In this document: positions 7,194 through 15,465 of the stretch, piece after piece
Position numbering within the stretch: position 1 is the first letter of the stretch
Layout of the letters: each line of letters opens with the position of its first letter
From: Microcaldota archaeon
GTDB taxonomy: Archaea > Micrarchaeota > Micrarchaeia > Micrarchaeales > Micrarchaeaceae
NCBI GenBank assembly: GCA_027344745.1
Contig: DAHWIS010000036.1
Location: 1 to 26,961 of the forward strand
Direction: 5' to 3'
Length of the DNA stretch: 26,961 bases
Notes under the pieces: generated by a model
Seen by the model: the letters and a program-made list of their open reading frames with translations, nothing else
Databases searched by the model: none
What the model was told of the DNA's origin: nothing
Position numbers and translations under genes: made by a program

Positions 7194-7715
7194 ATGGTAG
7201 ATATAGAAATCCCAAAGGGCATAAACGTTGAGGTAAGCCCGGACAAAATAACTGTCAGCGGAAGCTTGGGTAGGAACGAACGGGCGTTCAACAGCGCAAT
7301 TCTCAAAGTTGCAAAGAATGATGAAAAGGTATCGATAAGCACAAATGCCGCAAAAAGGCTGCAGAAGAAGGCATCCAGTGCCGCCATCGCACTTGCCAAA
7401 GAGATAAAGAACGACATCGATGGCGTCAGCAAGCATTTCGAAATCAACATGGAAAGCACGTTCGCGCATTTTCCGATAACCCTTGAAACAAAGGGGGATT
7501 CGCTTATTATAAAGAACATGCTTGGGGAAAGGGCAGCCAGGACGGCGCGCATCGTTGGCAGTACCAAGGTAGAGATAAAGGACAAAAAGGTCAGGGTTTA
7601 CGGCATAAAACTTGATGACGTTACGCAGACGGCTGCCAACATACGCATAGCTGTAAAGATAAGAAACAAGGACAACAGGGTATTCCAGGACGGCGTATAT
7701 TACGCATTGGAGTGA
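7194..7715 (+). CDS. rpl6: 50S ribosomal protein uL6
   Basis: Large-subunit protein near the factor-binding site. 173 aa. Two repeated alpha/beta domains are evident: the first with IEIPKGINVEVSPDKITVSG (about 3-22), the second beginning near AHFPITLETKGDSLIIKNML, with GSTKVEIKDKKVRVYGI near residue 125. The gene is separated from rps8 by 10 nt that include TTGAT, 7 nt before the ATG: the same ribosome-binding design without the stop codon. Its stop TGA lies 8 nt before the rpl32e ATG. Confidence 0.96.
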   Translation: MVDIEIPKGINVEVSPDKITVSGSLGRNERAFNSAILKVAKNDEKVSISTNAAKRLQKKASSAAIALAKEIKNDIDGVSKHFEINMESTFAHFPITLETKGDSLIIKNMLGERAARTARIVGSTKVEIKDKKVRVYGIKLDDVTQTAANIRIAVKIRNKDNRVFQDGVYYALE

Positions 7716-7720
7716 TAATT

Positions 7721-8113
7721 ATGAGAAAAATAATCAAGAGGAATGGATTGTCAAAAAAGAGGCATCCGACTTTCAATGTGCCAGGCTATGGCATAAAGAA
7801 CAGGAAGCATGTCATGGATAGGTGGAGGAAGCAGCGCGGCATAGATAACAAAAAGAGGATAAAAAAGGATTTTATGGGCGCCGAGCCGACCATAGGCTAC
7901 AAGACGCCTGATTCACTCATAGGGGTAAGGGCAAACGGAAGGAGGGTCATACTTGTAAGGAACCAAAACGACCTTGAATCGGCCTTGGAAAACCCGGATA
8001 TAAATGACTTCGATGTGACTATAGCAAGCGCCGTAGGGAAGAAGAAGCGCATTTCCATAATAGAGCTCGCTAAGAAAAACAATATAAAAGTAACAAACGG
8101 TGCACACATATGA
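7721..8113 (+). CDS. rpl32e: 50S ribosomal protein eL32
   Basis: Archaeal/eukaryotic-specific large-subunit protein. 130 aa from the ATG at 7721. The signature KKRHPTFNVPGYGIKNRKH is near the N-terminus, followed by RWRKQRGIDNKKRIKKDFMGAEP and PTIGYKTPDSLIGVRANG. Its location between L6 and L19e is the classic archaeal order. A GTG at 7712 overlapping the rpl6 stop would add MII; I prefer the ATG because GAGTGAT is correctly spaced from it. The end overlaps rpl19e in ATGA. Confidence 0.96.
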   Translation: MRKIIKRNGLSKKRHPTFNVPGYGIKNRKHVMDRWRKQRGIDNKKRIKKDFMGAEPTIGYKTPDSLIGVRANGRRVILVRNQNDLESALENPDINDFDVTIASAVGKKKRISIIELAKKNNIKVTNGAHI

Positions 8114-8583
8114 GCATAAAACTTACACGGAGGATTGGAGCCTTAATATTAAAGCGCGGTAAGAACAGCATCCGCATAAAGCCAGACTCCATCGAGGAGG
8201 CGAAGAAGGCGCTTACCAGAGAGGACATAAGGTCGCTCATAAGCAAAGGAGGCGTATACGCACTGAAAGAAAAGCGTAATGAAAGCAGGCATGCAAAAAG
8301 CCTTTTAGAAAAGAAAAGAGAGGGCAGGAGGAGAGGGCCCGGAAGAAGGAAGGGAACTGTCAAGGCAAGGAGCGGGATGTCGTACAAGAAGAAGATAAGG
8401 GCACAGCGCAGGATAATAAAGGAGCTCAAGGCCACCAATGCAATAAGCAACGATCTGTTCAAGGAGTTCTACGCCCTCGTGAAGGGAGGCACATTCCAGA
8501 ACAAGGCATCGCTGATAAACCATATAAAGGGCAAGGGAGTGCAGATAAATGACGAGCTTTTCAATAAGCTAAAGCATATGTGA
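8110..8583 (+). CDS. rpl19e: 50S ribosomal protein eL19
   Basis: Archaeal/eukaryotic-specific large-subunit protein. 157 aa, the usual length. An N-terminal helical domain (KLTRRIGALILKRGKNSIRI, then EEAKKALTREDIRSLI) is followed by the very basic signature GRRRGPGRRKGTVKAR (about 71-86) and a helical C-terminus. It starts inside the rpl32e stop (ATGA). Its own stop is placed 8 nt before rpl18. Confidence 0.96.
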   Translation: MSIKLTRRIGALILKRGKNSIRIKPDSIEEAKKALTREDIRSLISKGGVYALKEKRNESRHAKSLLEKKREGRRRGPGRRKGTVKARSGMSYKKKIRAQRRIIKELKATNAISNDLFKEFYALVKGGTFQNKASLINHIKGKGVQINDELFNKLKHM

Positions 8584-8588
8584 TATTA

Positions 8589-9134
8589 ATGTACAGCAAG
8601 ATTAACAGGAGGCGCGCAAGCGCATTGACTAACTACGACAAAAGACTAGCGCTCCTGAAGAGCAAACTAACCCGGTTGGTAGTGAGGAAAACCAACAAGA
8701 GCATAATAGCCCAGCTAGTAGGATACAAAAAAGACGGCGATTACATCATCGCAAACGCAAACTCCAGCGAGCTGAAGAAATTGGAATGGATGCCGCACAG
8801 CAACATACCTACGGCATACCTAACCGGGGCATTGCTTGCAAAGAAGGCCAAGGACAAAGATGTAGGCGAGGTAGTATTGGACATGGGACTCTACAAGCCG
8901 GTCAAATACAACGTCATATTTGCAGCGGCAAAGGGATGCAAGGACAACGGGATAAATCTAAAAGAGAATATAGAATTCGACGAGAAGAGGCTAAATGGCA
9001 AGCATATAGCAGAATACGCGAAAAAGGAAAAAGGGAATCAGGTGCAATTCAGCCAGTATGCAAAGGCAAAGTTTGATGTATCGAAACTGGATGAAATATT
9101 CGATTCCGTGAGGAAAAAGATTATAAACGAGTGA
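8589..9134 (+). CDS. rpl18: 50S ribosomal protein uL18
   Basis: 5S-rRNA-binding protein of the central protuberance. 181 aa from the ATG at 8589. The archaeal form is clear: INRRRASALTNYDKRLALLK at the N-terminus, the strand pair LVVRKTNKSIIAQLVGYKKD, NIPTAYLTGALLAKKAK, and DMGLYKPVKYNVIFAAAKG. A GTG at 8580 overlapping the rpl19e stop would add MIL; the ATG preceded by TGTGAT is favoured. Its stop is 7 nt before the rps5 TTG. Confidence 0.96.
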   Translation: MYSKINRRRASALTNYDKRLALLKSKLTRLVVRKTNKSIIAQLVGYKKDGDYIIANANSSELKKLEWMPHSNIPTAYLTGALLAKKAKDKDVGEVVLDMGLYKPVKYNVIFAAAKGCKDNGINLKENIEFDEKRLNGKHIAEYAKKEKGNQVQFSQYAKAKFDVSKLDEIFDSVRKKIINE

Positions 9135-9138
9135 TTAT

Positions 9139-9813
9139 TTGGCAAACTTTAAAAGCAGACGTTACAACAACGAAGTTCAGGCATTCGACGTGAATGGATG
9201 GGAACCTGTCACGCAGATCGGGAAGATGGTCAAGGAAAGAAGCGTAACTTCGATCGAGCAGATCTTCAACATGGGTAAGAATATCGAGGAGGTTGGCATA
9301 GTAGAAGCATTGCTGCCCGGGATGAAAAGCGAGGTCATAGAGATAAAAAGCGTGCAGAGGATGACAAGGAACAACAGGAAGCAGAAATATAGGGTGACAT
9401 CCATAGTCGGCGACAGCAACGGCCACGTCGGTGTCGGCATAGCCAAGGACGTAGAGGTAAAGGCAGCCATAGACAGCTCCATAAAGGATGCAAAAATGAA
9501 CATAATGCCGGTAATATTCGGATGCGGATCTTGGCAGTGCACATGCGGAAAAGGGCACAGCCTTCCATTTACGGTAAGGGGAAAATGCGGAAGCGTAGAA
9601 GTGATACTCAAGCCTGCGCCTAGGGGTCTCGGCATAGCGGCAAGCAGACCTGTAAGGATGATGCTTGAATTGGCAGGCGTCAAGGATATATGGAGCTTCT
9701 CTCGCGGCAGGACCAGGACGAAATTCAATACACTTATTGCCGTATCGAAGGCGCTTTCGAACACGCTGCAAATGAAGAACCTTAGTGTTTCCAATATAGC
9801 CGAGGTAAAATGA
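9139..9813 (+). CDS. rps5: 30S ribosomal protein uS5
   Basis: Small-subunit protein involved in decoding accuracy and mRNA entry. 224 aa from a TTG (reads ANFKSRRYNNEVQAF). The double-stranded-RNA-binding-like domain holds KVQRMTRNNRKQKYRV-like text (seen as SVQRMTRNNRKQKYRVTSIV) and the loop GHVGVGIAKDVEVKAAI (about 95-111). The C-terminal domain has LKPAPRGLGIAASRPVRMML. An in-frame ATG start is absent nearby, and GAGTGAT sits 7 nt before the TTG. It is the last gene of the operon here; rpl30 and rpl15, common next genes in archaea, do not follow. Confidence 0.95.
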   Translation: MANFKSRRYNNEVQAFDVNGWEPVTQIGKMVKERSVTSIEQIFNMGKNIEEVGIVEALLPGMKSEVIEIKSVQRMTRNNRKQKYRVTSIVGDSNGHVGVGIAKDVEVKAAIDSSIKDAKMNIMPVIFGCGSWQCTCGKGHSLPFTVRGKCGSVEVILKPAPRGLGIAASRPVRMMLELAGVKDIWSFSRGRTRTKFNTLIAVSKALSNTLQMKNLSVSNIAEVK

Positions 9814-9866
9814 TTGTAGAAGGTGTGAGATTTTTCATATATGCAATATATAATGTTTTGTCCTGA

Positions 9867-9874
9867 TTTATAAT
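9867..9874 (+). promoter_or_regulatory. TATA box of the ferredoxin gene
   Basis: TTTATAAT in an AT-rich gap, about 37 nt before the ferredoxin ATG. It predicts a start near 9897 and a leader of about 10 nt that includes GAGTGGTAAT. It separates the ferredoxin from the ribosomal operon. Confidence 0.5.
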
Positions 9875-9906
9875 AGCAAATTATATTATTATATTAGAGT
9901 GGTAAT

Positions 9907-10266
9907 ATGAAAGTTTACGTAGACAAACCGTTGTGCACAGGGTGCCAGCATTGCAAGGATGTATGCCCCGTGGCTGTTTTCGAGATGAAGGACAGGGGCA
10001 AGCCAGAGGAGGTCAATACAGATACCGCACCTGACAATATGAAGTGGACTGGAGAGAGCAACGCAGAAATGCTTGCGAAATGGAAGGATGTCAACGATGG
10101 ACATAAGCATTTTGCAACGGCAAACGACGGCACTAGCGGCGGCATTTCCGTAGGCGTAAACGGCGAAGCTTGCATACTGTGCCAGGCGTGCTTGATACAG
10201 TGCGAAGGTGAATGCATCCACATCATAGACGACACCAATGCAGAATACAAATCGATATACGCATGA
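9907..10266 (+). CDS. Two-cluster ferredoxin with a long central insert
   Basis: Small soluble electron carrier. 119 aa with two ferredoxin-type cluster motifs: C10-x2-C13-x2-C16-x3-C20-P near the N-terminus and C89-x2-C92-x2-C95-x3-C99 near the C-terminus, so two [4Fe-4S] clusters are expected. An additional Cys is at 103, and the second motif is followed by Glu-Gly rather than Pro. About 68 residues separate the motifs, far more than in compact bacterial-type ferredoxins. The insert is polar, rich in Asp, Asn, Lys and Thr, and contains DGHKH. The partner enzymes are not in the window. It has its own promoter and a T-rich downstream region, so it is probably a single-gene transcript. Confidence 0.85.
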   Translation: MKVYVDKPLCTGCQHCKDVCPVAVFEMKDRGKPEEVNTDTAPDNMKWTGESNAEMLAKWKDVNDGHKHFATANDGTSGGISVGVNGEACILCQACLIQCEGECIHIIDDTNAEYKSIYA

Positions 10267-10312
10267 TTCTGTTTTATTCTGCCCTTTTTCTTTTCCTTTA
10301 TTTTTACTTTGC
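10267..10312 (+). terminator. T-rich termination region after ferredoxin
   Basis: Directly after the ferredoxin stop the plus strand carries repeated T-runs (TTTT, CCCTTTTTCTTTTCC, TATTTTTACTTT), the usual form of archaeal intrinsic termination without a hairpin. Confidence 0.55.
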
Positions 10313-10386
10313 TCCAAAAGCTTTGATGCATGATTATTAATATTGCAAAAAACAAGTAGCATGACCTTGTTCTGCAGGTGAATGCC

Positions 10387-13089
10387 ATGATAGAATTCGT
10401 CGACAAATCGTTCAGCGATTCGGAGAGCTTAGATGTGCTGAACGGTTACGTAAGGGAGTGGTTCACTAAGAATTTCAGCGAGCTTACGCCGCCACAAAAA
10501 TACAGCTTCAAGCTTATCAGCGAGAAAAAGAACGTCCTTATCGCTGCCCCAACAGGCAGCGGGAAGACGATGTCGGCATTCCTGTCTATACTCAACTCCC
10601 TATTTAACAAATCTCTGGCCGGAGAACTGGAGCGCAAGATATACTGCATATATGTATCGCCGCTTAGATCTTTGAATAATGATATATATAAGAACCTCGG
10701 CAAGCCGCTCGAGGAGGTATATGACGCCATGAAAAAGGACAACGGCATAAACATAATAAAGGGCAATATGACCGAAGTCACGATAGGCGTAAGAACAGGA
10801 GATACAAGCCAAAAAGAAAGAAGGCAGCAGCTTGCCAAACCTCCAAACATACTTATAACTACACCGGAAAGTCTGGCCATACTCATAAATTCGGAGAAGT
10901 TCATGGAGAACATGAAGGGCCTTGAATACATAGTCGTAGACGAGATCCATGAACTGGCAAACAACAAGCGCGGCGTGCATTTGTCCCTTTCTATAGAAAG
11001 GCTTCAGGACATGGTAAAAGGCAGGATTACGCGCATAGGGCTTGGAGCTACGCTATACCCTCTGGAAGAAGCGGCAAAATTCCTGGTAGGTTTCAACGGG
11101 GAAACGCCCAGGGATTGCAAGATAGTGGATGCCTCTTGGAGCAAGGAGCTTGACGTAAGGGCTATGAGCCCGGTAAAAGACATGATAAGCTCAAGCAATG
11201 AAAAAATAGAAGACTCCATGTACGAGGAGATAAACGCCATAATAAAGGCGAGCAAGACCACGCTCATATTTACGAACACGCGCAGCGGAACAGAACGCGT
11301 AGTGTTCAACCTGAAGCACAGGTTCAAGTACGGAGAGGATATAGCTGCACACCACAGTTCGTTATCTAGGGATTCCAGACTGGATGTTGAAGAGCTGCTC
11401 AAGAAGGGATCGCTCAAGTGCGCGGTCTCATCGACAAGTCTGGAGCTTGGAGTAGATATAGGCACAATAGAAAACGTCATACAACTCGGATCGCCTAAGA
11501 GCGTTACGAGAGCAATACAGAGGATAGGGAGGGCAGGCCATTCTTTCAGAGCCAAGGCCAGGGGCGAAATGATAGTGCTCAATAGGGACGATCTCGTAGA
11601 ATGCACGGTCATGCTCGATGCAGCCCTGAAAAAGCATCTCGATTCGTTTACCGTGCCCAGGAATGCATTGGATGTGCTGGCACAGCACATAGTGGGCATG
11701 TCATTGAACAAAAAATGGACCGTCGACGAAGCATACGCAGTCGTAAGGTCAAGCTACGCGTATTCGGATTTGGAACGGCATGATTTCATAAGCCTTCTTA
11801 ATTACCTTTCCGGAAAATACGTAGGCTTGGAGAGCAGGCACGTATACGGTAAGATATGGTACGACGAAGATGAAGGCGCATTCGGGAGGCGCGGAATGTA
11901 CGCCAAACCGATATACATGCTAAACCTGGGCACCATACCCGATGAAGTTGCCGTAAATGTTTTGCTCTCTTCGTCAAAGGCCTGGATAGGCAATATAGAA
12001 GAGGAATTCCTTACAAGGCTCAAGCCCGGGGATATATTCTCGTTGGGGGGCAGGCTTTACAGGTTTGAATACGCAAAGGGCACCAAATGCTACGTATCAG
12101 AAGCGCATACCAACCTGCCTACCATACCGCCGTGGTTCTCAGAACAGCTGCCGTTAAGCTACGAATTGGCAGACGAGATAGGCGAATTCAGGGCTAAGAT
12201 GTCTGCTTTTGTTCTAGGGAACACAAAGAAAAAGAGGGCGGATGCAGGACGTGCTAGGATAGGCATATACAGGACCTTGAAAGGTGGAAAGATACCGACG
12301 GAGGCGTCGGATTTTCTGAGTCTTTATCCGATAGATTCAAACGCAAAGCATGCGATATTCGGCTATTTCGTCGAGCAGGCGCTATTCGCGGGCGCAATTC
12401 CAAGCAACAAGCTGATAGTGATAGAGACTACAAATGAGGAAAAAACGGGTACTGAAAGCGTGGTTTTCCACTCGTTGTTCGGCAGGAAAATCAATGATGC
12501 ACTGTCAAGGTTAGTCGCCTTTGAAGTGGGTATGATGCTTGATGAGGATGTATCCATAATGGTAAATGACAATGGATTTATACTCTCGGCGGGGAAATCG
12601 GTGAAATTCGCCGACAGAGTCATAAAAGATGCAATATCAAAGCTATTGGAAGCGGATATTGAACTGCTGTTGAAGGAGAATATACGAAAAACAGAACTCA
12701 TGAAAAGACGCTTCAGGCATGTTGCCGGGCGCAGCTTCATGATATTAAGGAACTACAGAGGATGGAAGCAGTCGGTTGGAAGGCAGCAGGTGAATGCACA
12801 GATACTGCTCAAAGCTGCAGAGGAGATAGACCCGAATTTCCCGGTAATAAAGGAGACGTATAGGGAGATATTCAGCGATGTGATGGATCTAGCAAGGACA
12901 AAGAAGGTATTGGATATGATAAGGTCGGGCATGATAAAATACAAGATGATAAAAACCGGTTCGCCTTCGCCGTTTGCGCATACGCTGTTCGCTTTCGGGC
13001 ATGCGGACGTAGTGCTTATGAAAGACAGGCAGGCTTATTTGAAATACCTCCACAAATTGGTTATGAAGAGCATAAAATCGGGTAAGTGA
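10387..13089 (+). CDS. lhr: Lhr-type superfamily 2 helicase
   Basis: Large ATP-dependent DNA/RNA helicase of the Lhr-core type, associated with DNA repair and the restart of stalled forks. 900 aa from the ATG at 10387, the typical Lhr-core size. Motif I AAPTGSGKT (53-61), motif II DEIH (185-188), motif III-like LGATL, TLIFTNTRSGTERVV (motif IV region), SSTSLELGVDIG (motif V) and QRIGRAGH (378-385, motif VI) are all present. The C-terminal half matches the winged-helix and Lhr-specific domains. Upstream GTG at 10378 is in frame, but AGGTGA directly before the ATG works better as a ribosome-binding site. Its stop abuts the next ATG with no spacer, so the two genes are translationally linked. 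Confidence 0.93.
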   Translation: MIEFVDKSFSDSESLDVLNGYVREWFTKNFSELTPPQKYSFKLISEKKNVLIAAPTGSGKTMSAFLSILNSLFNKSLAGELERKIYCIYVSPLRSLNNDIYKNLGKPLEEVYDAMKKDNGINIIKGNMTEVTIGVRTGDTSQKERRQQLAKPPNILITTPESLAILINSEKFMENMKGLEYIVVDEIHELANNKRGVHLSLSIERLQDMVKGRITRIGLGATLYPLEEAAKFLVGFNGETPRDCKIVDASWSKELDVRAMSPVKDMISSSNEKIEDSMYEEINAIIKASKTTLIFTNTRSGTERVVFNLKHRFKYGEDIAAHHSSLSRDSRLDVEELLKKGSLKCAVSSTSLELGVDIGTIENVIQLGSPKSVTRAIQRIGRAGHSFRAKARGEMIVLNRDDLVECTVMLDAALKKHLDSFTVPRNALDVLAQHIVGMSLNKKWTVDEAYAVVRSSYAYSDLERHDFISLLNYLSGKYVGLESRHVYGKIWYDEDEGAFGRRGMYAKPIYMLNLGTIPDEVAVNVLLSSSKAWIGNIEEEFLTRLKPGDIFSLGGRLYRFEYAKGTKCYVSEAHTNLPTIPPWFSEQLPLSYELADEIGEFRAKMSAFVLGNTKKKRADAGRARIGIYRTLKGGKIPTEASDFLSLYPIDSNAKHAIFGYFVEQALFAGAIPSNKLIVIETTNEEKTGTESVVFHSLFGRKINDALSRLVAFEVGMMLDEDVSIMVNDNGFILSAGKSVKFADRVIKDAISKLLEADIELLLKENIRKTELMKRRFRHVAGRSFMILRNYRGWKQSVGRQQVNAQILLKAAEEIDPNFPVIKETYREIFSDVMDLARTKKVLDMIRSGMIKYKMIKTGSPSPFAHTLFAFGHADVVLMKDRQAYLKYLHKLVMKSIKSGK

Positions 13090-13836
13090 ATGAGGCTTAC
13101 GGATGATGTAGAACTTTTGGATGGGCTGCCGATAGCGTATATAAGAAGTATAAACGCACTCGCAGTGGCGGATTTACATCTGGGATACGAAGGAGTGGCG
13201 TCAAAAGGCATCGCCTTGCTGCCCAAGGTAAACCTTTCGAATATAATGAAAAGCATCTCCACTGCAATAAAAAAGACCGGAGCGAATGCAGTCATAGTAG
13301 ATGGCGACATAAAGAACGAATTCTCCAGAGTAGATCAAGAAGAGTTCAACGAACTTTACGATTTTATTATGTTTGGGAAATCAGAACGCGTCTCGCTCAT
13401 ACTAATAAAGGGCAACCACGATAATTTTGTCGAGAGGTATAAGGACTCGTTCAAGCTGAAGATATACAGACAGGAAGCGGATATCGGAGGATACTTGTTT
13501 TTTCATGGCGAATATCTTCCCGAAAATATAACAAAAAACACTACGATGCTCGTAATGGGGCATGAACATCCGTCTATAGGCGTATACAATTCGATAGGCT
13601 CCAAGGAGAGGCTAAGATGCTTCCTTTATGGGAAATATATGGGCGTGCCTCTGCTAATTCTCCCAGCCATGAATTATTTTGCAGGGGGCACAGAAATGAA
13701 CAGCGAACCTAGAAGTTCCCTGCTCTCGCCGATATTCAAAAAAGCCGACCCGAACGGCATGAATGCGATAGTGGTAGGATATGGTTCTACAATGGATTTC
13801 GGAAAGGTTGGAAAACTGCGCGGTCTGCGGGCATAA
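13090..13836 (+). CDS. Calcineurin-like phosphoesterase, Lhr-associated (COG1407 type)
   Basis: Predicted metal-dependent phosphoesterase, possibly a nuclease. 248 aa. The metallophosphoesterase motifs appear in order: ADLHLGYEG (D28, H30), VDGDIKNEF near residue 75, KGNHDN near residue 112, and GHEHPSIG near residue 157. The DLHLGYE variant is characteristic of the family often encoded beside Lhr in archaea and bacteria. Here it follows lhr with zero spacing (TGA then ATG), which supports joint action on nucleic acids; this is inference from family context. It ends convergently with the S2P-like gene, 8 nt away. Confidence 0.88.
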   Translation: MRLTDDVELLDGLPIAYIRSINALAVADLHLGYEGVASKGIALLPKVNLSNIMKSISTAIKKTGANAVIVDGDIKNEFSRVDQEEFNELYDFIMFGKSERVSLILIKGNHDNFVERYKDSFKLKIYRQEADIGGYLFFHGEYLPENITKNTTMLVMGHEHPSIGVYNSIGSKERLRCFLYGKYMGVPLLILPAMNYFAGGTEMNSEPRSSLLSPIFKKADPNGMNAIVVGYGSTMDFGKVGKLRGLRA

Positions 13837-13844
13837 TGGCTGTA

Positions 13845-15332
13845 TTATAATTGCGTAGCTGCAGGCAGCAGGCTTATCATCAACGCCAGCACAACGATTA
13901 TGGACAGCGCTTTGACCGCACTAGAATTGCTTATGGAAAGCTTGAATATCCTCCATCCGTCGAACCCGGGTATCGGAAGCAGGTTCATTATGCCTATAAG
14001 GAAATTCAACATGAATGATATTGCAAACACCGAATATATGAAATACGCAAAACCCCAGAACATGTTTGATGGGATTATCTTGCCCGATTCATATAAAGAT
14101 ACCCCTATCACGCCAGCGCGCGAAGTAGAATTGACAGCCTTTGCAGTGAATGAATATTTCCCCGTGTTTGTCACTATGTTGACGCGTGAGCCTGCAAAAT
14201 CTGATGACGCAGCAGATATAAGGGTAGTCGCATTTGTGACATTATGCCCGTTCCATGATATTATATGCATTCCAGGCTTAAGCACCCCGTAAGCAGGATA
14301 TCCTACAGACGTATTTTTTATGAATATGCCGGTGTCGTAGGATATGCCATGCGTCGTATATCCGCTGTAGATTACAGGGATGGTAAGTACCATCAATATG
14401 AAGAATATTATCATCGCTATAAAGTTTGCAGATATTCCTGCCGAAGATATTTTATTCTGCTTCAGCTTGTTAAGTGAAACGATCTTCTTTTCGTCCGGCT
14501 CCACAAATGCGCCGAACGGAATGACGCCGAACATCAGTAAGCCTATCTGCTTGAGCTTGACCTTTGAGAGCGAAGACAATATCCCATGCGAAAATTCGTG
14601 TATTATTAGAAGCATTACTAGGGATACTATACCTGCGAATAATGGAAGCGTGACGCCCGGAAGCGCAAGGGTTGCGCCTGCAGACTGGCTTGCCAGCGTA
14701 GCTACGGTGGGATGGAGCATTAATATGTAGATTATGTATGACGCGTTATAGACAAGAGAAGATATCACGAATAGTGCAAAACCGCCTGCAAATGCAAGCA
14801 ACCTTATGATCTCGGAATACAGCGGAACGTTGATTACGCTGCTTGCATATGCCGTGAATGAGGGCAGCGAATGCACCCCTTGTGGGATGAGGCTTTGCAG
14901 TTGCGGGCTTTTTATGAATGCCAATGAATAGCTTATGAACGGAAGCACAAATACCATTATCGCCATAAGCGAAGCTAAGCCTACCGCATAAAACTTTTTG
15001 CTTGCATGCCTGCCCAAAATGAAATAGGAAAGGACGCCGAAGCTAAGGATTATGCCCCACGTCGCCATCGCGTTCCAGAATTCGGAATGGCTGCTGGCCA
15101 GTTTGTGCACTGTTTTTATGCCTGCCTTGGTGCCCACAAGGTAAAACCCGAAGCTCCCAACCGTACTTTTAATGCGCTTGATCAGCATGCCGCTCATGAT
15201 AAGGAGAAGCAGAGCGGCCACAAGCTTTATTGATGTGTTTAGGTACGGCGCTAGGTATAATCCATATATGGCACTTATAGTTACAACGAATATCAGCGCA
15301 AAACCGACATTTGGATAATTTTTTTTATTCAT
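13845..15332 (-). CDS. Site-2-protease-like membrane metallopeptidase (M50)
   Basis: Intramembrane zinc protease, family M50B. 495 aa with about nine hydrophobic segments. The zinc motif HEFSH is at 245-249 inside a membrane segment (LLIIHEFSHGI), and the second metal motif NLLPIPGFDGW places the third ligand Asp at 458. Between them lies a roughly 80-residue soluble region (about 325-410, including GVLKPGMHIISWNGHNV) with a PDZ-like look. Such proteases release membrane-tethered regulators; no substrate is evident nearby. Upstream on the minus strand are GTATAATTAA (15351-15360) and AAGGTG before the ATG. It is divergent from the aMBF1 gene, so the gap at 15333-15465 probably holds both promoters. 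Confidence 0.88.
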   Translation of the reverse strand: MNKKNYPNVGFALIFVVTISAIYGLYLAPYLNTSIKLVAALLLLIMSGMLIKRIKSTVGSFGFYLVGTKAGIKTVHKLASSHSEFWNAMATWGIILSFGVLSYFILGRHASKKFYAVGLASLMAIMVFVLPFISYSLAFIKSPQLQSLIPQGVHSLPSFTAYASSVINVPLYSEIIRLLAFAGGFALFVISSLVYNASYIIYILMLHPTVATLASQSAGATLALPGVTLPLFAGIVSLVMLLIIHEFSHGILSSLSKVKLKQIGLLMFGVIPFGAFVEPDEKKIVSLNKLKQNKISSAGISANFIAMIIFFILMVLTIPVIYSGYTTHGISYDTGIFIKNTSVGYPAYGVLKPGMHIISWNGHNVTNATTLISAASSDFAGSRVNIVTNTGKYSFTAKAVNSTSRAGVIGVSLYESGKIIPSNMFWGFAYFIYSVFAISFMLNFLIGIMNLLPIPGFDGWRIFKLSISNSSAVKALSIIVVLALMISLLPAATQL

Positions 15333-15350
15333 GCCTTTAGCACCTTCCGT

Positions 15351-15360
15351 TTAATTATAC
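15351..15360 (-). promoter_or_regulatory. TATA-like box of the S2P-like gene
   Basis: Minus-strand GTATAATTAA about 24 nt before the ATG. The spacing would give a nearly leaderless mRNA, although AAGGTG (15341-15346) also looks like a ribosome-binding site, so the true transcript start is uncertain. Confidence 0.35.
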
Positions 15361-15427
15361 CGCCATATCAAGTCCGATGCGACAAACCGTCGCCGAATTG
15401 GCCATTATAGGTATTGCATGCAAATGG

Positions 15428-15436
15428 TATTTATAA
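15428..15436 (+). promoter_or_regulatory. TATA box of the aMBF1/fen1 operon
   Basis: TATTTATAA about 34 nt before the aMBF1 ATG. It predicts a start near 15458 and a very short leader. Confidence 0.5.
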
Positions 15437-15465
15437 CTTGAATTACAAATGGTGTATGTGGTTTC

